DNA of 64,000 nt from assembly GCF_001017575.1 (NCBI RefSeq), contig NZ_CP011372.1, positions 744,001 through 808,000 on the forward strand, in the 5' to 3' direction. Below the pieces are notes generated by a model. The model was not told the DNA's origin. It did not search any database and saw nothing but the letters and a program-made list of their open reading frames with translations. Shown here piece after piece: positions 53,766 through 61,828 of the stretch (position 1 is the stretch's first letter; each line of letters starts with the position of its first letter). The position numbers and the translations under genes are program-made. This stretch comes from Campylobacter lari. GTDB taxonomy: Bacteria; Campylobacterota; Campylobacteria; Campylobacterales; Campylobacteraceae.

Positions 53766-54206
53766 TTAGTTTTGATTAAGAGAGGCTTTTCTAGGGTCTA
53801 AAAATTCTACTTCTAATCTTTTATCTTTATCTTCTATATACACAGTAAAAATAGCTTCACCTTTTTTAAAATCACTAAATTCAAGTATCAATCTTGCTCT
53901 ATCTATATGAGGATTTTTATAATCAGGTACTAAGGTTTGATCTACCCAGTTTAAATTTCTTCTTAAAGACATCACAAATTGTCTAGGGTATTTTTTATAT
54001 CTTGAATGAACAATGATATTAGTTTGATCAAATAAAGTCCATGAAAAGTCAAAATAATAAATCTCATCAGGATAGTCAATTTCTTTTATTTTTACACTTG
54101 CTTTTTCATCTTTACTTAAGGTAAATTTATAAGTATAATCAAAAAATACTTCAGCCTTTAAAAAATTAAGTATCAAAAATAAAGATAAAAATAAACGCAA
54201 AATCAA
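53766..54206 (-). CDS. Secreted protein of unknown function
   Basis: 146 residues with a Sec signal peptide (about 1-18, ending LKA). Mature part is beta-rich with aromatic residues: FFDYTYKFTLSKDEKASVKIKEI, YYFDFSWTLFDQTN, and ends LEVEFLDPRKASLNQN. No domain recognised. Located between the polyprenyl synthase gene and a small unknown, which it overlaps by four bases. Conserved at this spot in C. jejuni as I recall. Confidence 0.8.
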   Translation of the reverse strand: MILRLFLSLFLILNFLKAEVFFDYTYKFTLSKDEKASVKIKEIDYPDEIYYFDFSWTLFDQTNIIVHSRYKKYPRQFVMSLRRNLNWVDQTLVPDYKNPHIDRARLILEFSDFKKGEAIFTVYIEDKDKRLEVEFLDPRKASLNQN

Positions 54207-54466
54207 CCCTCATGCCCTAAAATTTCAGCGCTTAATCCTATGTAAAAATCGTTTTTTCTCTCATCTATTAAGAGTGAATTTTCCATTTGAAATTGCGCCA
54301 CATCGCTTTCATTTAAATTATTTTTTTCTAAAAGCTCTATCATAGCGATATGATCGGCTAATAATTTTTCTAAAACATTTTCTAATGCACCTAAATTTGC
54401 ATATTTTATTGTTTCGATAAATTTTTCTTTAGGGCTTTTTGCAAACATTTCATCAAAAATATCCAT
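54203..54466 (-). CDS. Small helical protein of unknown function
   Basis: 87 residues, highly acidic and helical (MDIFDEMFAKSPKEKFIETIKYANLG, then a coiled LEKLLADHIAMIELLEKNNLNE), no signal peptide, no recognised domain. Overlaps the secreted protein gene by 4 bases and lies 3 bases after the HAD phosphatase gene, so all three belong to one operon. Confidence 0.78.
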   Translation of the reverse strand: MDIFDEMFAKSPKEKFIETIKYANLGALENVLEKLLADHIAMIELLEKNNLNESDVAQFQMENSLLIDERKNDFYIGLSAEILGHEG

Positions 54467-54469
54467 TTT

Positions 54470-55096
54470 TTAACCTTTCATGTGAGTTTGAATTTTTTCT
54501 ATTAAAGTAGTTTTATCGTTAGCTTCATCTAAATCTTTAATTTCTTTTTGCCAAGAAATATGTATGTAATTCATCTTAGCATTTTTAGCACAAAGTCTGT
54601 CTTTTAAGCTATCGCCTATAAAAATACTTTTTTCATATTTTGCTTCATCTGCGATTAATCTTAACATCATAGGATCAGGCTTAGCTTCTATACCATAACT
54701 AACACCTAATATTTTATCAAAATATGAAAGAATGTTTTGTTTTTTTAAAATAGGTACTAAACTTTCCTGAGGCGCATTAGTAGCTATAGCTAGATAACAA
54801 TCATTTTTTTTACAAAAATCCAAAACCTCAAGCACACCATCAAAAAGCACCACGCTTTGATCATAATGCTTGATAAAATACTTCTCATAACCTTCTTTAA
54901 AACTAGTATGTGAGTAAATATCAACCCCGTAAAAAATCTTAGCATAATTTTGCCCAGGAGTGTTGATAGTATCTAAAATAAACTCTCTTTTCAAAGGTTC
55001 TAAATTTAAATCCGCTCTTATTTCATTTACCGCACATACTATAGCATTAGCACTATCTATAAGCGTGCCATCCATATCAAAAATCACATTTATCAA
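54470..55096 (-). CDS. HAD-superfamily phosphatase, Gph-like
   Basis: Cytoplasmic phosphatase of the HAD superfamily. Motif I FDMDGTLIDSA (nucleophile D7, D9), motif II AIATNAPQ, and motif III KPDPMML ... FIGDSLKDRL are all intact, and a four-helix cap follows motif I, as in phosphoglycolate phosphatase. The substrate is not certain. 208 residues. Overlaps the preceding unknown gene by 4 bases. Confidence 0.88.
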   Translation of the reverse strand: MINVIFDMDGTLIDSANAIVCAVNEIRADLNLEPLKREFILDTINTPGQNYAKIFYGVDIYSHTSFKEGYEKYFIKHYDQSVVLFDGVLEVLDFCKKNDCYLAIATNAPQESLVPILKKQNILSYFDKILGVSYGIEAKPDPMMLRLIADEAKYEKSIFIGDSLKDRLCAKNAKMNYIHISWQKEIKDLDEANDKTTLIEKIQTHMKG

Positions 55097-55425
55097 TATT
55101 CATCCTTAAATTTAATTTTATGCTTGTCTTTTTTGTAACTTTGGTTATTTTTTAGCTTATATAAGGCATTGGCTTTTGAAGCCAAGGTTTTTTGATCTAA
55201 ACTCTCATTTAAACACTCATTTACAAAAATCTCCAAAGCCTTAGTATAGGTAGAATCCAAAAACACTGCTTGAACTTTTTCAAAGGTTTTAGCATTTTTT
55301 TGCATTCTTTCTCTAAAAAGTGTTAAATCAAAATCTTCCCTTTTTAATGCACTTACAGCAGAATTAGTAAATTTTTCTAAAGCTCTTACGTATTTAACTC
55401 TTAAAGCTTTTTCATCATTTTTCAT
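55093..55425 (-). CDS. Helical protein of unknown function
   Basis: 110 residues, charged and helical with a basic C terminus (KKDKHKIKFKDEY). No signal peptide or recognised domain. A cysteine in FVNECLNE is the only one. It is overlapped by four bases at both ends (with the Kef-type gene upstream and the HAD gene downstream), so it is translated as part of that run. Confidence 0.75.
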   Translation of the reverse strand: MKNDEKALRVKYVRALEKFTNSAVSALKREDFDLTLFRERMQKNAKTFEKVQAVFLDSTYTKALEIFVNECLNESLDQKTLASKANALYKLKNNQSYKKDKHKIKFKDEY

Positions 55426-57047
55426 TCTGCTGCACTTGTATTGATTCTACATTGTAATGCTTCTTGTACTAAATTTCTAGCTATTGAAGCTTCAGCATCC
55501 ACAATGTGTAAATGTTTATCAGTATGTGGGAAAATGATCTTAGCACCTGTACCACTTATTTTTAAAACCGTTTGTATGGGCTTATTAAAGTTAGAAAGCA
55601 CTTGGTAAAGCATATCAAGTTTAGCTTCATTGCTTATGGTTATAATAGCAACTGAGCATTCTTCTATATTGGCTACCTTTAGTGTTTCTACTTGGGCTAC
55701 ATTTGCAAAAAATACATTTTCATTTCTACTACGTCCAAGCTCAACTAAATTTAAATCACTTTCTAAAACTAGATATGGAATACCTGTTTTTTTAATCTTT
55801 TGCACCACTTCTTGGCCTAATCTTGCATAACCAAAAATAATAAAATGATCTTTCATTTTTTGATCGCATAGATAAAATTTAGCCATATCATTTTGTTCAC
55901 CTTCAGCTACATTGGCTATTTTTCTAAGATTATTTAAAATAAAAGGCGTCGCAACCATAGTGATAATAGAAACTATAATAAAAATTTGTGCTGTTTTTTC
56001 ATCTAATAATGAATTAACTTGCATTAGTGAAAACACTGCTAGTGCAAATTCTCCAATTTGAGAAATACTTAAAGCAGTTTTCAAAGCTACTCTTTTTCTT
56101 GTATAAAGAGCTAAAAGTCCATAAATTACAATAAATTTTATTAATAATACCAAGCTTACAAAAACAAAAATCAAAAACCAATTTTCAAAAACTATGTGAA
56201 AATCAATTTGCAAACCAACACTAATAAAGAAAAATCCTAAAAGTAAATCTCTAAAAGGAACCAAATCTGCTTCTATTTTGTGTTTGTATTTAGTTTCAGC
56301 TATCAAAGCTCCGGCTATGAATGCCCCAAGTGAATATGAAAAACCAAAAGAATGTGCTAAAAAGCTTGCTCCTATAACTGTAAAAAGAATTGTAGCGATG
56401 AAAATTTCATTTGCATTAGTCTTAATGATAAATTTTAAAACATAAGTAAAAAGATACTTGCCTATAAAATAAAGCAAAACAAGTAAAATCACAGCACTAA
56501 CTAGGGTTGTAAGTAAAAGCTTTGAAATATCAGCATTTTGAGAGCTAAATATATCAATCATTAATAATAGTGGTATTACAGCAATATCTTGAAAAAGCAA
56601 AATTCCCAAAGCTTTTCGGCCATATTCTTCATTGATATCACCACTATCATTAAGTATTTTTAAAACTATAGCAGTGGATGATAAAGCTAGCGCAAAACCT
56701 GCTATCATTGCTATATGGTTTGCTATACCTAAAATATAAGTTACAAGTAAAGTACAAACCAAACCGCAAGTTAGCATTTGCAAACTTCCATTTAAAAACA
56801 CTTCTTTTTTCATTGCTAAAAGATGTTTAAATGAAAATTCAAGTCCTATGGTAAACATTAAAAAAACTATACCAAACTCAGCTACATGGATAATGATTTC
56901 ATTAGTACTAAAACCATAAAATTCACGCACAAATAAACCTGTAGCTATATAGCCTATAATAGTTGGAATACCAAATTTTTTTAAAATTACATTTAAAATT
57001 ACAGCAAAAGCAACTGCAACTAAAAAGACATTTAAAAACTCTTCCAC
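55422..57047 (-). CDS. kefB: KefB-type cation/proton antiporter with TrkA-N domain
   Basis: CPA2-family monovalent cation:H+ antiporter. About twelve hydrophobic segments (residues 5-380) include FGIVFLMFTIGLEFSFKHL and GFALALSSTAIVLKIL, then a cytoplasmic TrkA-N NAD(H)-binding domain (HFIIFGYARLGQEVVQKI) that gates the channel, and a short C-terminal end. 541 residues. The glutathione-gating features of E. coli KefB/C are not evident, so substrate and gating are open. Follows hspR with 21 bases of spacing. Confidence 0.88.
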   Translation of the reverse strand: MEEFLNVFLVAVAFAVILNVILKKFGIPTIIGYIATGLFVREFYGFSTNEIIIHVAEFGIVFLMFTIGLEFSFKHLLAMKKEVFLNGSLQMLTCGLVCTLLVTYILGIANHIAMIAGFALALSSTAIVLKILNDSGDINEEYGRKALGILLFQDIAVIPLLLMIDIFSSQNADISKLLLTTLVSAVILLVLLYFIGKYLFTYVLKFIIKTNANEIFIATILFTVIGASFLAHSFGFSYSLGAFIAGALIAETKYKHKIEADLVPFRDLLLGFFFISVGLQIDFHIVFENWFLIFVFVSLVLLIKFIVIYGLLALYTRKRVALKTALSISQIGEFALAVFSLMQVNSLLDEKTAQIFIIVSIITMVATPFILNNLRKIANVAEGEQNDMAKFYLCDQKMKDHFIIFGYARLGQEVVQKIKKTGIPYLVLESDLNLVELGRSRNENVFFANVAQVETLKVANIEECSVAIITISNEAKLDMLYQVLSNFNKPIQTVLKISGTGAKIIFPHTDKHLHIVDAEASIARNLVQEALQCRINTSAAE

Positions 57048-57068
57048 TAATTAGCCTTTTTTATTCTA

Positions 57069-57443
57069 TTATTTCATTTTTTCTAAAAAAATTAAATCAA
57101 AATTACTTCTGTGCTTAACTACTGCTCTTGATTTTGAAGGATTATCTCTTCTATCAAGTTCCAATCTTAGTTCTTCAATGGTATTTTCAAACTCATCAAT
57201 TTTTGTTTTTAGCTTTAAAATCACATCAACACCAGCCAAATTAACTCCAAGATCTCTTGTTAAGCGTAAAATCATTTTGATTCTATCTATATCTTTTTGA
57301 GAATATAGTCTCATTTTCCCATCGGTTCTGCTTGGCTCAACTAAACCTTCTTTTTCGTATTGTCTTAGAGTTTGTGGGTGTATGCTTAAGACCTTTGCAA
57401 CAACACTTATAAGATACACCGGTTCATCATAACTATGCTCCAT
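57069..57443 (-). CDS. hspR: Heat-shock repressor HspR (MerR family)
   Basis: MerR-type transcription factor; N-terminal winged helix (YLISVVAKVLSIHPQTLRQYEKEGLVEPSRT-MRLYSQKDIDRI) and a C-terminal coiled coil. In Campylobacter, HspR represses chaperone operons such as groESL, dnaK and clpB with help from chaperones, and co-occurs with cbpA as here. 124 residues. Lies 12 bases after cbpA in the same operon; autoregulation is likely but no operator is asserted. Confidence 0.94.
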   Translation of the reverse strand: MEHSYDEPVYLISVVAKVLSIHPQTLRQYEKEGLVEPSRTDGKMRLYSQKDIDRIKMILRLTRDLGVNLAGVDVILKLKTKIDEFENTIEELRLELDRRDNPSKSRAVVKHRSNFDLIFLEKMK

Positions 57444-57455
57444 TGCATACTCCTT

Positions 57456-58328
57456 TTAAGGTAATTTTTCTTCTAAAATTTTTACAAATTCAGGATCAAG
57501 ACTATTAATATCAGGTATTTTTACATTTAAAATTAAATACATATCCCCATAAAGGTCTGTTTTTCTATTTTGTACTCCATAGCCTTTAAGTCTGATTTTT
57601 TGATTATTTTTAGAATTTGGCGGTATAGTGATTTTAACTTCTTTTCTTGGGGTATGTACGCTGATTTTATCTCCAAAGAGTGCTGTTTTTAGGCTAATTT
57701 CAACTTTTTTGTATAAATCATCATCTTCTCTTTCATATTCATCACTTTTTTCAAGCTCTACTTTTAAAATCAAATCTCCTTTTTGTCCTTGAAAGCTTTT
57801 TCCCTTACCTCGTATGCGTAGCTTTTCGCCATCTTTTATACCATGTGGAATTTTGATTTTAACTTGTTCATTATTGATATTTATGGTATGCTCACCACCT
57901 AAAATTCCTTTTTCAAAAGGAATTTTAACACTTGCTTGTAAGTCTAAATCCTCTTCAAAGCCGCCAAAGCCGCCAAAACCACTTCTAAAATTATTACTAG
58001 AGCTAAAACCTCTACCAAATCCTCCAAAACCCCCGCCAAAAATATTATTCAAAATATCATTAATATCAGCTCCGCCTGCATTTCTTGAAAAATCATGAAA
58101 ACTTTGCCCACCAAACATAGAATCACCATATCTATCATATTGAGCTCTTTTTTTCTCATCGCTTAAAATCTCATAAGCGGCATTGATTTCTTTAAATTTT
58201 TCTTCAGCACCTGCTTCTTTATTGATATCTGGGTGATATTGTCTTGCTAATTTTCTATAAGCTTTTTTTATCTCATCTGCGCTAGCATTTTGCGAAACAC
58301 CTAGTGTTTCATATAAACTATTACTCAT
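57456..58328 (-). CDS. cbpA: DnaJ-like co-chaperone CbpA
   Basis: J-domain co-chaperone of DnaK; J domain at the N terminus with HPD at residues 32-34, G/F-rich linker (about 72-125), and two C-terminal substrate domains without the zinc cluster of DnaJ. 290 residues, normal. First gene of cbpA-hspR, with a near-consensus sigma-70 promoter (58353-58381), and divergent from htrA. Confidence 0.94.
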   Translation of the reverse strand: MSNSLYETLGVSQNASADEIKKAYRKLARQYHPDINKEAGAEEKFKEINAAYEILSDEKKRAQYDRYGDSMFGGQSFHDFSRNAGGADINDILNNIFGGGFGGFGRGFSSSNNFRSGFGGFGGFEEDLDLQASVKIPFEKGILGGEHTININNEQVKIKIPHGIKDGEKLRIRGKGKSFQGQKGDLILKVELEKSDEYEREDDDLYKKVEISLKTALFGDKISVHTPRKEVKITIPPNSKNNQKIRLKGYGVQNRKTDLYGDMYLILNVKIPDINSLDPEFVKILEEKLP

Positions 58329-58352
58329 TTATTATCCCTTATTTTTTATAAG

Positions 58353-58381
58353 ATTATATCATAAACTTTAGTCTTAGTCAA
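58353..58381 (-). promoter_or_regulatory. Sigma-70 promoter of cbpA-hspR
   Basis: On the minus strand TTGACT (58376-58381), 17-base spacer, TATAAT (58353-58358); start predicted about 18 bases before the cbpA ATG. One of the strongest promoters here, and divergent from htrA. Confidence 0.78.
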
Positions 58382-58441
58382 TCAACTTTTATAAGTTTTA
58401 AAACTAAAGGTTTTATTTACAATTGTGTAAAAATAAAATTT

Positions 58442-58447
58442 TATACT
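58442..58447 (+). promoter_or_regulatory. -10 box for htrA
   Basis: TATACT 31 bases before the htrA ATG, in a T-rich context; about 85 bases away from the divergent cbpA -10 box. Confidence 0.5.
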
Positions 58448-58477
58448 TGCATAAATTGATTTTACAAAGGATAATAC

Positions 58478-59896
58478 ATGAAAAAAACTATGATTCTTTC
58501 TTTGGCATTAGCAACTACTCTTTTTGGTGCTAGTATTGATTTTAAGCAAGCAGATGATAATGTAAAAAGATCTTTACCAACTGATAATCAAAATACTATA
58601 CTTTCTTATCATGATTCTATACAAAAAGTTAAAAATTCAGTTGTCAATATCTCAACTTCCAAAACCGTTCAAAGTAATTCCTTTGGGATTGATGATTTTT
58701 TCAATGATCCTTATTTTAAACAATTTTTTGGTTTTGATTTTCCACAAGCTCCAAAAAGTAAAAAGAATAAAAAAGAAGTAGTAAGTTCACTTGGATCTGG
58801 TGTAATTATCTCAAGTGATGGCTATATTATAACAAACAATCATGTTATAGAAGGTGCTGAAAAAATCACTGTAAATTTGCCTGATTCAAGTACTGAATAT
58901 AAAGCTAAATTAATCGGCGCTGATCCTAAAACAGATTTAGCGGTGATAAAAATAGAAGCAAAAAATTTACCTGCAGTTGTTTTTGCTGATTCGGATAAAT
59001 TATTAGAAGGTGATGTAGTATTTGCTTTGGGTAATCCTTTTGGTGTTGGAAGCAGTGTTACAAGTGGGATTATTTCAGCCTTAAATAAAAATAATATAGG
59101 TTTAAATCAATATGAAAATTTCATTCAAACTGATGCTTCAATTAATCCTGGAAATTCAGGTGGAGCTTTAGTAGATAGCAGAGGAGCTTTAGTTGGAATT
59201 AATTCAGCTATACTTTCAAGAAGTGGTGGAAACAATGGTATAGGCTTTGCAATCCCTTCTAATATGGCAAAATCTATTGCGCAAAAACTCATTGAACATG
59301 GAAAAATAGAAAGAGGATATTTAGGTGTAGTTATAGGCGCTTTAACTCAAGATATTAAAAAAGCTTATACTAATCAAGAAGGTGCTTTAATAACAGAAGT
59401 TCAAAAAGACTCAGCAGCTTATAATGCAGGATTAAAAAGAGGCGATTTGATTATAAAAGTAGATAAGACTGTGATTAAAAGTCCTATGGATTTAAAAAAT
59501 TATATAGGAAGTATTGATCCAAAACAAGCTATAGAAGTAACTTATGAAAGAGATAATAAAATCAAAACAGCTAAATTTATGCTAAAAACAGATGAAAAAT
59601 CACTACAATATGAAAAAGGTTATATTGATGGTTTGAAATTAGTAGAGCTTGATTCTAAAAATAAACAACAATACCGCATACCTGAAAATATTAGTGGTAT
59701 TTTAATCACTGAAGTTACTCCAAAATCAAAAGCAGAAAAAATAGGCTTTGAGCAAGGTGATATTATTATAGGTATTGATCAATATGAAGTTTCAAATTTT
59801 AAAGAATTATCTAAGGTTTTAGAATTAAATAAAGGCAAAGAATATGTTAAAATTTGGATTAATAGAGGCGGTATGGTTAGAGCTTTACTTTTTTAA
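58478..59896 (+). CDS. htrA: Periplasmic serine protease/chaperone HtrA (DegP)
   Basis: Trypsin-like protease and chaperone with two PDZ domains. Signal peptide about 1-18. Catalytic triad H122 (TNNHVIEGA), D153 (KTDLAVIKI) and S227 (NPGNSGGAL). PDZ1 begins near 270 (GYLGVVIGALTQDIKKAY) and PDZ2 near 390. 472 residues. In C. jejuni HtrA aids stress survival and cleaves host junction proteins such as E-cadherin when secreted. Followed by cprRS with 12 bases spacing, which links envelope quality control to this two-component system. Confidence 0.96.
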   Translation: MKKTMILSLALATTLFGASIDFKQADDNVKRSLPTDNQNTILSYHDSIQKVKNSVVNISTSKTVQSNSFGIDDFFNDPYFKQFFGFDFPQAPKSKKNKKEVVSSLGSGVIISSDGYIITNNHVIEGAEKITVNLPDSSTEYKAKLIGADPKTDLAVIKIEAKNLPAVVFADSDKLLEGDVVFALGNPFGVGSSVTSGIISALNKNNIGLNQYENFIQTDASINPGNSGGALVDSRGALVGINSAILSRSGGNNGIGFAIPSNMAKSIAQKLIEHGKIERGYLGVVIGALTQDIKKAYTNQEGALITEVQKDSAAYNAGLKRGDLIIKVDKTVIKSPMDLKNYIGSIDPKQAIEVTYERDNKIKTAKFMLKTDEKSLQYEKGYIDGLKLVELDSKNKQQYRIPENISGILITEVTPKSKAEKIGFEQGDIIIGIDQYEVSNFKELSKVLELNKGKEYVKIWINRGGMVRALLF

Positions 59897-59908
59897 GAAA
59901 GGAAAAAA

Positions 59909-60583
59909 ATGACAAATATTTTAATGATAGAAGATGATTTAGAATTAGCAGAGATTATAGCTGAATATTTAGAGCAATTTGATATGAAAGTAGATATTGC
60001 TCATGAGCCTTATATAGGTCTTTCAAGACTTGCTTTAAATCCTTATGATTTAATCATTTTAGATTTAAGCTTGCCTGGGCTTGATGGACTTGAAGTGTGT
60101 GAAGAAATTCGTAAAAAATATGATACACCTATTATCATTTCAAGTGCAAGACATGATATTAGCGATAAGGTTGCTGCGCTTGATTTGGGTGCTGATGATT
60201 ATTTACCAAAACCATATAATCCTCAAGAACTTCAAGCAAGAATTAAAAGTCATTTAAGAAGAATTTCAAACACCAAAACCGCTCAAACTCAAGTTAAAAA
60301 AGATCTTGTATATGATAAATACAAACATACTATCACTATGAAAGATCAAGAAATTAGCTTTACTAATGCTGAATTTGATATTTTGAGTTATTTGATTAAA
60401 AAAGAAGGTGGAGTGGTAAGCCGTGAAGAACTTGTGTATAATTGTAGCTCTATTAGTGAAGATTCTAGCAATAAAAGCATAGATGTAATCATTAGCAGAA
60501 TCAGACAAAAAATCGGAGATGATCCTAAAACTCCAAAGTATATTCATTCAATCAGAGGCATAGGATATAAATTAACTCAATGA
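59909..60583 (+). CDS. cprR: OmpR-type response regulator CprR
   Basis: Response regulator with a receiver domain (acidic pocket EDD at 8-10, phospho-site D52 in LDLSLP, K at about 102 in LPKPYN) and a winged-helix DNA-binding domain (from about 130; IGDDPKTPKYIHSIRGIGYKL). 224 residues. CprRS affects biofilm, envelope and stress phenotypes and regulates htrA in C. jejuni, matching the gene order htrA-cprR-cprS. Overlaps cprS by four bases. Confidence 0.93.
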   Translation: MTNILMIEDDLELAEIIAEYLEQFDMKVDIAHEPYIGLSRLALNPYDLIILDLSLPGLDGLEVCEEIRKKYDTPIIISSARHDISDKVAALDLGADDYLPKPYNPQELQARIKSHLRRISNTKTAQTQVKKDLVYDKYKHTITMKDQEISFTNAEFDILSYLIKKEGGVVSREELVYNCSSISEDSSNKSIDVIISRIRQKIGDDPKTPKYIHSIRGIGYKLTQ

Positions 60584-61821
60584 ACAAATCATCGATTTTT
60601 TATACTATAACCTTTGTTTTCTTGCTTGCTAGTGTTAGTGTGATTTTGGCATTTTTATGGCTTATAAAATATGATCAGCAAAATTACACTAATGAGCTTA
60701 ATGCGAAATATTCTTTTATAGCTAATGCAAGATTGTTGTATTTTAATCGTGTAATTAGTGAAAAAGAATTTTATGAGCAAACAAAAAATTACAAAATGAT
60801 AGAACTAACCGCGCCATCTTCTATAAGAAAAATTATTTACAAGGCTGAAACTATAGCACGTGCTCAAACTAGCACGGGTGTAGTTGAAATTATTACTTTA
60901 GAAGATAATGTGTATTTAAAAATCATCTTTGATGGAAAACTTTATTTGTACAAAGATTTAGAATATCAAGGTTATCGTTATTTTGTGATTAAGCTTATTG
61001 CTAGTATAGTTGTAATGGTTTTATTGATTTTATATATTTTTATCATTAGAAAATTAAAACCACTTAGAGCTTTAAAAAGACAAATAGATAAATTTGGCGA
61101 AAATAAACTCAATGAAATTCAAAATGTCAGTAAAGGTAATGATGAAATTTCTCAAGTAGCAACAGCCTTTTATGAATCTATTTTAAGAATTCAAAAACTA
61201 AACACTTCAAGGCAGTTTTTCTTAAGAAATATTATGCATGAGTTAAAAACTCCTATCACTAAAGGTTTAATTACTTTAGAAATGCTTGAAGATAGCAAAT
61301 ATAAAGAAAGATTAGTAGGCGCTTTTAATCGTTTGGAAATTTTGATTAATGAATTTGCAGCCATTGAACAAATTACCTCAGGTGCTGGTTTGATTAATTT
61401 AAAAAAATACAATATCTTAGATCTTTTAGATGAAGCTAAAGATATAGCTATGAGTGATGACGAAAAGGTAAAAATTAGTATAAAAGAAAGTTTTAGTGTC
61501 AATGTGGATTTTAAACTCTTTACTACTGCGATGAAAAATATGATAGATAATGCGACAAAATACTCTGATGAAAATTGCGTTACCATAGAAATAACTAAAG
61601 ATTATCTTTGTTTTAAAAACAAAGGAAAAGCCTTAGATAAAGACTTAAAATACTACACTCAAGCCTTTACGCAAGGCAAGAAAAATAAAGATAGTTTTGG
61701 ACTTGGTTTATACATTGTTAAGACTATTTTAGATTCTCATAAACTTACGCTTTATTATGAATATAAAGATGGTATCAATCATTTTTATTTTAACGATATA
61801 CAAAATATAATTTTAAACTAG
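60580..61821 (+). CDS. cprS: Sensor histidine kinase CprS
   Basis: Membrane histidine kinase partner of CprR. Two transmembrane helices (about 8-30 and 134-156) bracket a periplasmic sensor domain, followed by a HAMP-like segment, the phospho-acceptor H220 in RNIMHELKTPI, and an ATPase domain with N box MKNMIDNATKYS and G box FGLGLYIVKTIL. 413 residues. The signal is unknown. Overlaps cprR by four bases. Confidence 0.93.
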   Translation: MNKSSIFYTITFVFLLASVSVILAFLWLIKYDQQNYTNELNAKYSFIANARLLYFNRVISEKEFYEQTKNYKMIELTAPSSIRKIIYKAETIARAQTSTGVVEIITLEDNVYLKIIFDGKLYLYKDLEYQGYRYFVIKLIASIVVMVLLILYIFIIRKLKPLRALKRQIDKFGENKLNEIQNVSKGNDEISQVATAFYESILRIQKLNTSRQFFLRNIMHELKTPITKGLITLEMLEDSKYKERLVGAFNRLEILINEFAAIEQITSGAGLINLKKYNILDLLDEAKDIAMSDDEKVKISIKESFSVNVDFKLFTTAMKNMIDNATKYSDENCVTIEITKDYLCFKNKGKALDKDLKYYTQAFTQGKKNKDSFGLGLYIVKTILDSHKLTLYYEYKDGINHFYFNDIQNIILN

Positions 61822-61828
61822 GAAACTC

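Noticed and set aside
57814-58098. Plus-strand frame opposite cbpA rich in K, P and S
   Set aside because: It is the complement of the glycine/phenylalanine-rich linker of CbpA; composition explains it.
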